64,000 bases of DNA from Asparagopsis taxiformis (taxonomy: Eukaryota > Rhodophyta > Florideophyceae > Bonnemaisoniales > Bonnemaisoniaceae). Of this stretch, positions 1 to 9,709 are shown one piece after another. The stretch covers positions 1-64,000 of the forward strand of contig JALQPE010001039.1 of the NCBI GenBank assembly GCA_030407315.1, read 5' to 3'. The notes beneath the pieces were generated by a model. The model was given only the letters and a program-made list of their open reading frames with translations. It was not told the DNA's origin and searched no databases. Position 1 is the first letter of the stretch. Each line of letters starts with the position of its first letter. The translations under genes were made by a program, and so were the position numbers.

Positions 1-409
1 TGGTGGCCTATAGGAACCACGGATACATGGACGGCACGTACCCGGCGTGGTGCAACGTCACCATCAATATGCCCGCCATCGATTCGAATGAGATGGTGTG
101 GCGAACAAGGAGCACAACCGGTGCTACGGTCAGAGTTCGTGCAGAGCAGAAGAGCGTCGCTCTCATGATGGAGTTGATCAGCCAGCATTCACAGCCTGGT
201 GATATTGTTGTCGATCCATTCTCTGGCACTTTCGCAACGGGAAAAGCAGCTATGAGCTTGCCTGAGCACCGTGTTTTTTCGTCGGCAGTGACATGGACAA
301 ATTGTGTGTGGCACGATCGCTTCCAAAGCTGTGTGCAGTCATGTCACGTGTAATTCTTTCAAACAACACTGACATGAGGGTCACGACAGAAGCGAAAACA
401 GAGTGCTGA
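1..409 (+). pseudogene. DNA methyltransferase domain, C-terminal remnant
   Basis: The 5' end lies outside the window. The translation contains GDIVVDPFSGTFATGKAA, the motif I (DPFxGxxT) of N4/N6 amino-methyltransferases. Motif I sits near the C-terminal end of the domain, as in the permuted beta/gamma classes. The family transfers methyl from S-adenosylmethionine to adenine N6 or cytosine N4. The frame is open from base 3 to 353, but the expected strand after motif I (FVGSDMDKLCVARSLPKL) is in another frame, so a shift lies in the T6 run at 274-279. The corrected frame ends at a TGA at 407-409 and continues beyond it, still in frame, into the SET domain. I read this as the N-terminal part of one decayed fusion gene. 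A real short methyltransferase ending at 353 is less likely. Confidence 0.7.
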
Positions 410-445
410 GAAGTTCTTGGCGTCCCCCTCTGTCACGATGCGTAA

Positions 446-1186
446 CAGAGGGAACGCAGGATCATCGAACCCCCACCTGGCCTTCCCCTGTACCAGAGGT
501 TCCCGAAATATATTCGGCAGTACCTCTGGCAGCTGTGCCCAGAGTCGATTGCGTCGCACGAGCACATGGAAAAACCGGTACATTATTGGCCACCTTCCCT
601 GCGCCGCTGGTTGCAAACTGAAAACCCTCGCGTGATGCGGGCACACGATTGTGTTGCGAAAAAATTGAGCGTTCGACCATCGCTGATTAAGCATCCAAAT
701 GCAGGAAGAGGGCTCTTCGCTGAACAGACATTTAATGTTGGCGACGAAGTATGTGCATACTACGGAACTGTTGTGTACTCTGATATGAGCAAGGAGGATG
801 ATAGAGTCGATGAGTTCGCGTACGGAGAGGGTCACATGGCGATAACGAAGGAAACATTCTTGATGTATGCCATCAAGCTGTATGCAACAGCGGAGGACGA
901 CGAAAACATCGAGCATCCAATTTGGATTGTTCCGGCTCCGTTCTGTTCGGCGCAGTTCATCAACGACCCGCGGTATTTGCGAGGTGAGGACACTCCGGCG
1001 GAAGACACCAGGCGGATGGCCAACGTCGAGTTTGTCGAGAACTACAGCAGCGGTTCGACGGGGAAGAAGCTCAAGGCGAAGGACCTAGAAAATCCGAAGA
1101 TCATTGTAGTACGTGCAATCCGCGATATCCGTCCGGGGCAGGAGCTCTACGTTCATTATGGGACAGCGTTTAGAGCATGGAATTAG
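446..1186 (+). pseudogene. SET-domain protein (C-terminal half of methyltransferase-SET fusion)
   Basis: Protein-lysine methyltransferase-like SET domain. From the ATG at 566 the ORF gives 206 residues, with the SET start 'NAGRGLFAEQTFNVGDEV', an 'FINDPRYL...ANVEFVE' segment in place of the classical NHSC box, and the closing 'GQELYVHYG'. The coding-looking frame extends upstream of 566 to base 446 (LYQRFPKYIRQYLWQLCPES). There it meets TAA 443-445, and 36 bases earlier TGA 407-409, both in the frame of the shifted methyltransferase. The SET part alone could still be translated from 566. The final catalytic Tyr region is intact, but there is no post-SET cysteine cluster. AATAAA follows at 1218. 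A chromatin or transposon-cargo role is inferred only. Confidence 0.75.
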
Positions 1187-1217
1187 GGTCACGAAAGATG
1201 TTTTCATTTCGACTACA

Positions 1218-1223
1218 AATAAA
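1218..1223 (+). promoter_or_regulatory. AATAAA poly(A) signal
   Basis: AATAAA lies 32 bases after the SET stop codon, in a position typical for a 3' processing signal. Confidence 0.4.
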
Positions 1224-1547
1224 GCTACGTTCCAGAGTTGAAGTATATCATATAATGCAGCATGTCCAGCCACCATTAGTCCAGGGTGAAACCTATTGAG
1301 CAGTACTCGCCTGTCAAAAACCAATCGTTCACACTTAGGTGCACTTCGTCCGAGCAGTGAACCTGACTGCTTGGATGCTGTTATGCGTGCAGATGCAAAA
1401 TACACGACCAAGTTGAAATGGACGCCCGGTGGATGTCCAGCTCAGTTGCATTGCTGTCCAGCCCAGAAATTCTACAATTCAGGGCAGAAAAAAATATTGC
1501 AAAAAACATCGATTTCAGCGGGTCGATTGTGCCGTACGGCACCCCCA

Positions 1548-1582
1548 TCTCAAAACATGTTCACATGTGCATGTTTTTGAGA
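1548..1582. repeat. Short hairpin in the 1187-1843 intergenic stretch
   Basis: Twelve-base arm TCTCAAAACATG is followed after about 10 bases by its complement with one extra T. The rest of 1187-1843 shows no supported gene. Confidence 0.6.
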
Positions 1583-1843
1583 ATAGCCCAAATTTTTAAT
1601 TCAAATCAGGACGTCTTCCGGACATAGGGGTGCTCGCGGCCTAGCTCGACAGCTGTAATTGTACCTCATTAAATACTGTTGATGACTGCCTACCGTATAC
1701 AATCTGGGCTGTTGGCGTATTCTCCGGTACTTGACCTGACCTGAACGTTCATCGCAGACCGTTGTGGTTACCGACACTATACAGCAATCTTTTTTGTATC
1801 TCGTGCAACTCAATCGTTCCATCGCTTCCGGGAAAGCTTCATT

Positions 1844-2641
1844 ATGCCGCCGCGTATTGCGAAGAAAGCTCCAAAGCCTCCGGGCCTCCAGAAAACCCGG
1901 TCAGCAGCTGCTGTATCGAGTGCCCGACAATCCCGTGCGAAGAAGCGGTCTGGGCCTACCGGCAGCATTGAACCGCGGTCCGGTAGTCGCAAGACGGACC
2001 GGCGCAGAACTGGGGATCCGCAGCGAGAAAGTGAGGAAGGAGGAACGGCGCGGAGAGAGATGGGGCTTGACCGAGGCAAGCGTGCTCGCAGGGACAGTGA
2101 ACATCATGATGATGACATGATAGTGGCTCAAAACATGTTGGAATTGCGGCAGAGTGCTATGGCAAAGGTAGTTCCTCCCGGGTTGGCAGATGCGGAGGTG
2201 CTGCAGACGGAGTCCCAGCCGGGGTTTCGCGAGACACTGGAGGCTGTGACCCCCACTGCGCCAACTATGCCGAGTACATCAGCCCCAGCAGGTAATGCAG
2301 TCAGGGACCCGAGGATAGCGGCAAGGGATGTTGTTTCTGAGCAACGTTCACAGGATGCCAACTATCATCGGCGGTCAGGTGGTACTGAGGGGAGAGAGCA
2401 GCCGGAGTGCGGGCCTCGTCACAACAGACTGTCATTGGTGCCAAATATGCGCGTAACGCCCCCGCGACGTCAGGCTATTGCCGATGGAGGACATCATAAT
2501 CCCGATAGCGTGGGAGATGGGGGGACGGTGAGGGCAGAGAGGTTGCATCCGCCGGAATCCATCGATTTAATGGCGAGTCGCATCAATGCGCAGAAGAAGA
2601 AGATCGCGGAGCTGGAAAAAAAGTGTTTAGCCAGGACATAG
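1844..2641 (+). CDS. Unknown protein, N-terminal frame (basic, low complexity, coiled-coil end)
   Basis: ATG at 1844 opens 265 codons. The N-terminal 100 residues are rich in Lys, Arg, Ser and Pro (MPPRIAKKAPKPPG...), then a disordered Pro/Thr/Gly/Arg region. The last 25 residues (RINAQKKKIAELEKKC) begin a heptad-like coiled coil that is cut by the stop. The coil continues in the -1 frame at 2623 (ALTTEIVALEAKVKTLQAENASL), so the two ORFs are halves of one protein of about 760 residues. No family was recognised. It could be nucleic-acid binding, from its charge. It lies downstream of the SET gene on the same strand and converges on the transposase at 4206. Confidence 0.6.
   Translation: MPPRIAKKAPKPPGLQKTRSAAAVSSARQSRAKKRSGPTGSIEPRSGSRKTDRRRTGDPQRESEEGGTARREMGLDRGKRARRDSEHHDDDMIVAQNMLELRQSAMAKVVPPGLADAEVLQTESQPGFRETLEAVTPTAPTMPSTSAPAGNAVRDPRIAARDVVSEQRSQDANYHRRSGGTEGREQPECGPRHNRLSLVPNMRVTPPRRQAIADGGHHNPDSVGDGGTVRAERLHPPESIDLMASRINAQKKKIAELEKKCLART
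2617..2623 (+). promoter_or_regulatory. Candidate -1 ribosomal frameshift heptamer A AAA AAG
   Basis: In the upstream frame the codons read gaA AAA AAG, the exact X XXY YYZ phase of a -1 slippery site. Slippage by one base makes GTG at 2623 the next codon, which is the first codon of the downstream ORF. I see no strong stem-loop in the next 80 bases. A single A lost from an A8 run would look the same. Confidence 0.4.
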
Positions 2642-4128
2642 CAAACAAGGCGCTCACCACGGAGATAGTTGCGTTGGAGGCTAAGGTGAAGACTCTGCAG
2701 GCGGAAAATGCCAGCCTTACTGCAATTGCGAGAACAGGTAGAATCAGTGATCACGGTGGCGGTAAGTCGAAAATACAGAAAGCCATTCCTGTGAAATACC
2801 TTGGAGTTCTTAGGGCGGTTGAGGAAAACCTGACAAAGTGGTGCAAGAACGAGACTATGGAGCTGGACCCTATAGCGGAACAAACGCAGAGACGTTGGAC
2901 TGGACGTACCATCGAGGTAGAGCCGGTAGAAGGGACACTTTGGAGCGAAAACGGTGTAGGATATATTGCTACCCCTCCGGGCTATATCATCAAGAATCTG
3001 CAGTGGTATACACCTTCGTACAGAGACGAGAGTGATCTGCTGAATGACTTGGTGCGACACGTACTGCGTCAAAGTCCGTGGTGTGATGTGTTTTCCGATG
3101 AGGAGCAGCGTGTGTGCTGTCAAGAGGCTGTGGCGGGGAGCAAGGAATTGAAAGTGAAGGTGACGCAGAAACTGTCCGACGTGATGAGTGCACGGAAGCG
3201 TAATGCGAGGGACAGATTGTTCGGTTCGCTGGGGTACACGAAATTAATGTCTAGATGCACGATGCTGACGACGCGAGCTGAGATGGACGAGCGAGAGGAT
3301 CAAAAGCGCGAAGCGTCTGAGAAGCTTTTGAAACGGGAAAGCAACGGTGATTTGGATATGGGGAGGTGGCGAACGGCACCGTTCTCAGAGCTGCGATACA
3401 GCAAAGGCATGGTTCCTGACAGCTTCGAAATGGAAGTGAATGGTGATGCATGGTTTAACAACCGAGTAGCTGTGAATGTGCTGGACATCTTCAGGGGTTA
3501 TTCGATACGACCAGAACAAGTAATGGACATAGAGACGAGCATACTAACGCTGGCGCGCCTGGATGCTTGGCTAGTGACTACTGTGGAGTGTTTGGATGAA
3601 CCGAAGGGGAAAGGAGGTGCACGGCAGAAGGAGTTTACAAGGCGGTACAGTCAATATGTGGGGGTAGCTTTTCAGCAATTAGTTGGTATGGTGGTGTACT
3701 GCATGTCTTGTCTCCAAGGCTCGCAAGCAAGGGAAGAAACGGACGTTGTCGAGAGCGAACAGCGGACTAGTGCACAGTCACGGCATGTGTTTGCAAGCCG
3801 TACTGTGACGAGAGAGGCTGTTGAAGTGTGGCAAAGCGGAGAGGGGTCTGGAATTGTTCATGTCGTTGATGATGTAAACCGCTGCTCATCACTTGTTCTA
3901 GTGTCCGAGGATTGGATTCAATCGCATATTACGTCAAACCTCGGTGCTGTAATGGATTGTGTGATTGCGCAAGGACTAATTGGCGCAGAACTTTTCGTCG
4001 TTGACCCATATGCTGGACACCTGAGTGCAAACCTGAATGTCGAAATCAATGCCCCACAGTATGGGGGCATGGAGCGGCGCCATGCAGCCACTGCTGATAA
4101 CGGTTTTGGCGTAATGGAGGATGGTTGA
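2623..4128 (+). CDS. Unknown protein, C-terminal frame (coiled coil plus globular domain)
   Basis: This 501-codon frame overlaps the upstream ORF by 19 bases. Its first codon is GTG, not ATG, which argues against independent initiation and for entry by a -1 shift at 2617-2623. Residues 8-40 are coiled coil. A globular region of mixed composition follows, for example 'GTLWSENGVGYIATPPGYII', and then a helical charged segment (EDQKREASEKLLKRESNGDL) and a conserved-looking C-terminus. I recognise no domain. Base composition and codon use look coding throughout. It could be an accessory protein of the adjacent Tnp2-type transposon (78 bases away, convergent) or a host gene. Confidence 0.65.
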   Translation: MFSQDIANKALTTEIVALEAKVKTLQAENASLTAIARTGRISDHGGGKSKIQKAIPVKYLGVLRAVEENLTKWCKNETMELDPIAEQTQRRWTGRTIEVEPVEGTLWSENGVGYIATPPGYIIKNLQWYTPSYRDESDLLNDLVRHVLRQSPWCDVFSDEEQRVCCQEAVAGSKELKVKVTQKLSDVMSARKRNARDRLFGSLGYTKLMSRCTMLTTRAEMDEREDQKREASEKLLKRESNGDLDMGRWRTAPFSELRYSKGMVPDSFEMEVNGDAWFNNRVAVNVLDIFRGYSIRPEQVMDIETSILTLARLDAWLVTTVECLDEPKGKGGARQKEFTRRYSQYVGVAFQQLVGMVVYCMSCLQGSQAREETDVVESEQRTSAQSRHVFASRTVTREAVEVWQSGEGSGIVHVVDDVNRCSSLVLVSEDWIQSHITSNLGAVMDCVIAQGLIGAELFVVDPYAGHLSANLNVEINAPQYGGMERRHAATADNGFGVMEDG

Positions 4129-4205
4129 AATTAGTGCAGTAAATGTGACGTTGACTAGAAGGCTTATCATGTAGTACATTATCAATAGAGTGCTGCGATT
4201 TAGAT

Positions 4206-5863
4206 TTATTCTTCTTCATTATCATCTGTGAACTGGTAATCAGTGTTGGTGTAGAAGCGGTTGAGATAGAAACGGTGGTCCGACCAGTGCATTTGTTTCG
4301 TAAATGGCTTGACTGGAAAGTTACTTCGTACGATGTGCACGGTGCCAGATATAGTAGATGCAGGAATGAGGTCAAACCAAGGACCACCTGCACTGTGGGA
4401 TGCAGTGTCATTGCTGTCAACGGATCCGTTGTCCGGGTCCCATGTGGACCACTTTAAACAAATGCACCCAAGTGATTTTTCCACAGCGGTTTTTGGGGCA
4501 AAGCAGGTCATATACTGAACGAAAGCGAGTTCTACAGGTTGAAACAGGTTTGGAGACTGCAGGCGTACCAGTGCCAGGACGCGCCCTACCCATATGGTTC
4601 TGTAGTCATCGGCAGTTCCGGAGATGACGACAAAGGAGTACTGCGATCTCTTTGCGGGGCCGAATGATGAAGTTGCAAAGACGCGCTGCTGCTTGTGCCT
4701 CGACACGTTTGTGGGGCGAAGCATGCCACTGTGCGGGTCAAAGTCGTCGGCATCTGGGACGTACCCTCCCATGACGTAGGCGGACTTTACCACGGTGACG
4801 GAAATGTCCATGTCATGTATTGGAGGGCCTTCTGCCGTGGCGCGCAGTCTAGCGAGGGTGAGGAACGCTTGTGCAGCTGTGTCACCGAGTTGCTGGAATA
4901 GCGTTATGGTGCCAGACGGGAACGAGGAGTTGTGCAGAGGCAAAAGAGTGGCAGGATCGGGCTGTCCGTCGATATCTGCAACGAGGAGGGTTGCATCGGG
5001 CAGCAGGGAGGCAAAGTCGTGCAGTGCAACGGTGAATCCGTCGCGAACGAGTACTGCACCGTCTGTGGGCGATATCATGCGTGGGTTTCCCAATGTGTTC
5101 GATGGGGTGTGACCAGTTGGAGTGGCCAAGGAGAATTCCATGTGGCGAATAGTCTCTTCCATGGCTGTGGAGCGCCTTCGAGAGGTTTTCCTATAACTCT
5201 GTTTGAACAGAAGATGCGAGTGTTCGTAGGGGCCTGCATCAATGTGTTCCAGGGCGCCATATCTCTGCAAGTCACCGGGAAGATGGTCTAGAAGATGGAA
5301 CTTGAAAGTTTTGAGACCTGTGGTGTGGAATGGGCCGAGGGTGGAGAGCATTGATTGTTTGAAATAGGAAATGGAGTTCTGGAGGCTTTCTAGTTCGGCG
5401 GCAGTCCAGTGCTTGATGCGACCGCGTTTCATGACCCATGCGACGAGGTCAGAGTATTGCGTGCAGATGGAAGTGAGGGGGGCTGTCTCTACTTCGTCAC
5501 AGCATGTGTCAATGAATGCTGCGATGAAAGGGAACACCATGTCGACATGGTGATAGTCTTTGGCTGCGAGCATGCCGCGTATGCCGTCCTCCGTGAAGAG
5601 GCCGTTCAAATTGGTGCCCTTCTCACCCTTGGAGAAGTCGACATGAAGACCGGTGATGTAGTAGTCGCGTTCGATAGCGGACAGAATGCTGTTTGAGCCG
5701 GCGAGGATGGATTTTTTCACCTTCTTGAAGGTGCGAGGTGTCCCGGAATGGGAGGCAGTGGTGGTGGTGAGGTCTGGGGAGCTGAGGCGGTGGACAATGC
5801 ACTGTTTGATGAGCTTTGAGATGCCGAGGTGGAGATTGTGCAGAGGCTCGAAGGAGAAATGTT
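4206..5863 (-). pseudogene. Tnp2/Plavaka-type transposase, C-terminal half
   Basis: Cut-and-paste DNA transposase relic. From the GTG at 5720 the frame gives 504 residues, with the family pattern 'KFHLLDHLPGDLQRYGALEH' and 'DAGPYEHSHLLFKQSYRKTS', matching the C-terminal region of Tnp2/Plavaka transposases. The same frame remains open upstream of 5720 and encodes FEPLHNLHLGISKLIKQ at about 5823-5862, equivalent to the family's 'D-h-hHN-hHLG' block, so 5720 is not the true start. The preceding half lies in a frame one base off and ends at a TGA overlapping the GTG (GTGA, 5717-5720). A long acidic C-terminal tail ends in TDDNEEE. One indel, or an unspliced intron in the overlap, explains the split. 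Confidence 0.7.
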
Positions 5864-7246
5864 GTAGGGGTCTAGGGGACTGTTGGTGGGTAAAAGAGCG
5901 GTCGATTCGAGGACAGAGTGTTGTTCGAGGAGGGAGAGAGCTTCGAGCGGAGCAGTTGTATGCTCCTGAGCGCTCTCTTGGCGTGCAGAGCGTGTATCAT
6001 CGAGGGAGCGGGGCTGGTGTGGCGCGGTGGATTCAAGTTGAGTGGCGGGGATGTAGCAGCGGTGGCAGGGATGTGTGGTGGTAGTGCTGTTGCGAGTGCA
6101 TGACAGCTCTTTGGCCTCTGGAAAGTCGCAGCAATAATTGGCTAGGATGGGAAAGCATTGGCGGGCAGTTGCAGTGGAGTCTGTGCAGGGGAACCCGGAA
6201 GAGAACGCGGTGGATAGGGACGAAAACACTTTTTCGAGTGCTTTATGAAGAATATCAATTTTGCGAGCGCGACTAGCAGAACTAGAGGTTGTCGGCATTT
6301 CATCACCGAACAAGGCGTTGGACGAAGGGTTAACAATGTACGGAAGATACCCGACGATGGTGAGGCCGGTACGGATGCAGTGGCGACGGAGGGGGGCGGA
6401 GAAGTTGAGCAGTGTGACGTGTATGGGGTATGCGACGATTGCGGAGCTCTTGAGGCTTGTGCTGCTCTTGTCGGAGTACACTTGGAGGAGGCCGGCAAAG
6501 GAGGAAGGTGTGGGATCATTTTCCTCTGCCCATACGACCTGTGGATCTTCCGAGAGCTGCACGCGCTGTCTAGTAACCTGGTGCAGCGTTTTCGCGAATT
6601 CTGTGTGTAGGGGATGAGAAAATATTGCGGTGCCGTCTGGGGCGGTCTGTGGGGAGGGGTGGAAGAGAGTATTTTGGTCGTTAGCCAGTGCTAACTGCCT
6701 GCGGAGCATGTCGACTGGGTCGCGGAGGTACAGCTGTGCCGAGTACTTACCAGTTTTGTCTGGAATGATGTGGCTCTTGTAACCTTCGGTGCGGAAATGT
6801 GTTTCGACCATGGAAGCGGTAACGTGGCGACATTCTTCTACGGTGCGAACGGCGCTGTTGAACTTTTCTAGGGAGAATGCGGGGTCTTGTAGGATGGTGA
6901 TGACTTCGCTCACGCGGCCAGCGCCGGCCTTGTACTCGAGGGTTGTGAGACTGGCGGCGAGGGATTGCACGAGGAGGTCTGCGCGGGAGGGGGTTGAGGT
7001 TGGTGGCAGTGGAGCGTCACAGGGTGAGTCGCTGGAGGAAGCACGACCAGATTCTGGGTCTGGGGAGCTGGGTTGCGGGGAATCATGGTCGCCGTTTCGA
7101 GCAGGCTCATGGGTGACGGCAGGGACACGAGCGTTGTTGAAATGTTGGGGAGAGGGGTTGAAACGGTAGCGACACGTTCGCTCATGCAGCGCGAGCGCAT
7201 AAGCATCTACGCAGTAGTAGAAGCACCCTTCATACTTGCATTCCAT
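5717..7246 (-). pseudogene. Tnp2/Plavaka-type transposase, N-terminal half
   Basis: ATG at 7246. Residues 3-25 form a C2HC zinc finger (C-x4-C ... H-x3-C in MECKYEGCFYYC...LHERTC), a typical N-terminal DNA-binding element of Plavaka transposases. A Ser/Pro-rich linker follows, then the catalytic-core region with 'IVAYPIHVTLLNFSAPLRRH' and a 'GYLPYIV' strand, equivalent to the family's 'YPVY-h-hGN-h...R...h-G-hLP' block. Then comes a 'HPCHRCYIP' C-x2-C knuckle. After about residue 430 this frame loses resemblance, while the -1 frame gains it. A further conserved acidic catalytic residue cannot be placed with certainty. A full-length fused product would be about 1,050 residues. Confidence 0.7.
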
Positions 7247-7884
7247 GTCGAGTTTTGACGCAAAAGGGAGGATTGCGAGCTGAACAGGGGAGACTGTGCC
7301 GTCCAGATGCGACCAATTTTATTTTTGTGGTGCTTTCGAGACTTGGAATGTAACGTGTTCGTAGTTTTTTGGGTAGTAGTTTTGTGCTCACTCCAGCTGA
7401 CATCCCAACGGTGGAATTTAACCGAGAGTTCAATCATTTCCAACTGTTACATCACATTGCGTGCTGGCAACGTGTGCATGGAAGGACGAACGACTGCCCT
7501 GGGAGATGAATTTTCAATTAATTCATTTGTAATAATAAACTTTTTTATTTCCGAACTTCGTGGAATCTGAATGTGCTTTACAGCGGATATGCCACGGATC
7601 ATGTAAGGAAAGCAAATGGATTCTCATATATATGATTATATGTTTATATTCGTTGTTCTCGATCCGGATCTCATTGTTCGGGGATTCAGAGACCATGGCT
7701 TGGGCCATACTCAATCTCACTGCCGGCGATGATTTCGAGTATGCACAGCAAGACTTAAGCGGACGCAGAAAGCTGTCCGGTCGACGCCGCAGGCTCCACT
7801 CCGCCCTCATCACCGACTGAGATTCTTTGACCGCCTTTGCTTTGTTTAGTGTAGAGGATGGACGAAGGTACCGTGCGCCAACTT
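7247..7884. other. No gene recognised
   Basis: AT-rich 5' flank of the minus-strand transposase. It has several TA-rich stretches (for example around 7620-7650) but no supported coding region and no clear terminal inverted repeat. Confidence 0.5.
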
Positions 7885-8890
7885 AGGGTATGCATTGAGG
7901 GAAGCGTGGGTTTTGAGTCTGACTATTTCCGTTGATGCGATATTTTTTCATGGGAAGCCTGTTGACTCATGGTGTGTATTGAGCGGAGGAAGGAAGAGGT
8001 ACGAAGTTTTGAAAGTATGCTGTGAGGGAAGGTTGATTTTGAGTCTGACTGTTGTGGTTGATTCCGATGTTGTGTAGATGATGCAGGAATGTTGATGACG
8101 GAAGGTAAGTTTCATTGAGTGCCAAGATGTGCTTTGCGAAGATATGGACTGCTGACTATGATTATTTATTCATTGCAAGGTTTTTGGATCATGGTTTGTA
8201 TTGTGTGTAGGATGGATGAGAGTACATTTGCGAGTTCTCAGGGTATGTAGCGAGGGAAACGTTGGTTTTCAATCTGACTGTTGCGATTGATTCCGATGTT
8301 GCGTAGGTGATGGAGGAATAGTGATGACGGAAGGTAAGTCACATGGGCGCCCAGACCGGTTGTGAAGATGCGGAATGCTGACTACTTTTCTTGGCTACAC
8401 GATTACGTGATTTATGGTTTTTATTGTGTGCAGGATGGAACAGGTAAGGTAAGTGTGCGAGTTTTGAAAGTAAGCAGCGAGGGAAGGTTGGTTTTGAGTC
8501 TGACTATTTCCGTTGATGCGATATTTTCATTGGAAGCCTATTGAGTCATGGTGTGTATTGTGTGGAGCGAAGGTAAGTGTGCGAGTTTTGAAAGTATGCA
8601 GCGAGGGAAGGTTGGTTTTGGGTCTGACTGTTGTGGTTGATTCCGATGTTGTGTAGATGATGCAGGAATGTTGATGACAGAAGGTAAGTTTTACTGAGCA
8701 CCAAGACTTGTTTTGCGAAGATATGGACTGCTGACTTTGATTATTCATTGCAAGGTTTTTGGATCATGGTTGTATTTTGTGTAGGATGGATGAGGGTAAG
8801 TAAGGGAGTTTCTAGGATATCTGTCGTGGTAAGCGTTGCTTTTGAATCTGACTGTGGGGTTGATGTTTTGTATGTGATGCAGGAGTGGTG
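7885..8890. repeat. Degenerate tandem array with intron-like units
   Basis: Alternating long (about 225 bp) and short (about 120 bp) units share 'GAGGGAAGGTTGGTTTTGAG', 'TCTGACTGTTG', 'GATTCCGATGTTG' and 'GATGACGGAAGGTAAGT'. Units begin near 7885, 8000, 8228, 8457, 8580 and 8800. Each long unit holds a GTAAGT and, 100-106 bases on, a TGTGTGCAG/TGTGTAG: 8105-8210, 8334-8433 and 8684-8784. These resemble 5' and 3' splice sites. No open frame spans the array. Confidence 0.75.
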
Positions 8891-9224
8891 AAGCAGGAAC
8901 GGCAGGACTGAAGGAGAGTGAAGAAGGGATGTAGGAAGATGGGGAATGAAGCTGTGAGGTGTTTCTGGTATGTGTATATTTTGGGCATACGATAGAAGTG
9001 AGAGTGTTTCAAGTGTGTAAGATTTTGCTGACCATGTTCGTGTTTGATGTCTTGATGATTTAATGGGCTGGGGTGGTGTCGAGGAAAGCGGATGGATTGG
9101 GAAGGAGCGTATTTTTAATCTAGGTCGTGAGGGTTCTTGCAGTATGTGCGGATGGTGGTGCATGGCGTTCGGATGGTAGGGAGAACGCGATAGTGAGGGA
9201 GATGGGTGATCGACGATATGCGAC
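8891..9224. other. No gene recognised
   Basis: GT-rich plus strand continuing the composition of the tandem array. No supported ORF. Confidence 0.5.
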
Positions 9225-9420
9225 AGGTATTTGTATTCGGCTGGATACGTATTTCATATTCTGGCTGATACATATTCCGTATTCGGCTGGATACGTATTT
9301 TTATTCCTATTCTGGCTGGATCCGTAGTCCGTATTTCTGGCTGGATACGTATTTCCTATTCTAACCGGGTATTTATTTCCTATTCGACCAGATTGTATTT
9401 CCTATTCTAGAGAGACGTAT
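9225..9420. repeat. Short degenerate tandem repeats
   Basis: About seven imperfect copies of a 25-35 base unit containing GGCTGGATACGTATTTCCTA, with TATTCT links. It is a simple-sequence array without coding potential. Confidence 0.65.
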
Positions 9421-9530
9421 TGTATACGACAGTTTCCTAATGAGAGATAAAATACGGTCCGATATGGGCCCTGAATTTACCATCCGCTGTAATTTCTTCC
9501 CTCCCGGTTTTCGCTGATATATTGTATACT

Positions 9531-9654
9531 GGATGTCGGGTCCTAGTATTCCGCAAACGTACTAGAGAAAGTGATGTCGGGTCCTAGTATTCCCAAACGT
9601 ACTAGAGAAAGTGGATGTCGGGCCTAGTATTCCGCCATATGTACTAGAGAAAGT
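9531..9654. repeat. 40-42 bp direct repeat, three copies
   Basis: Copies at 9531-9572, 9573-9612 and 9613-9654 share GATGTCGGGTCCTAGTATTC and 'GTACTAGAGAAAGT'. They differ by small indels. Confidence 0.8.
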
Positions 9655-9701
9655 GGACGTCCGCATCCAAAAATTTTTTATTTTTTTGGACGCGGACGTT
9701 C
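9655..9701. repeat. Hairpin-forming inverted repeat
   Basis: Left arm GGACGTCCGCATCCAAAAA pairs with the right arm ending GGACGCGGACGTTC around an A/T-rich centre, with two mismatches. It abuts the 42-bp repeats. Confidence 0.6.
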
Positions 9702-9709
9702 ATTTTGTT

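Noticed and set aside
359..916. 185-codon minus-strand ORF
   Set aside because: Shadow of the methyltransferase-SET gene, with no domain.
2494..3123. 209-codon minus-strand ORF
   Set aside because: Antisense shadow of the 1844-4128 gene pair.
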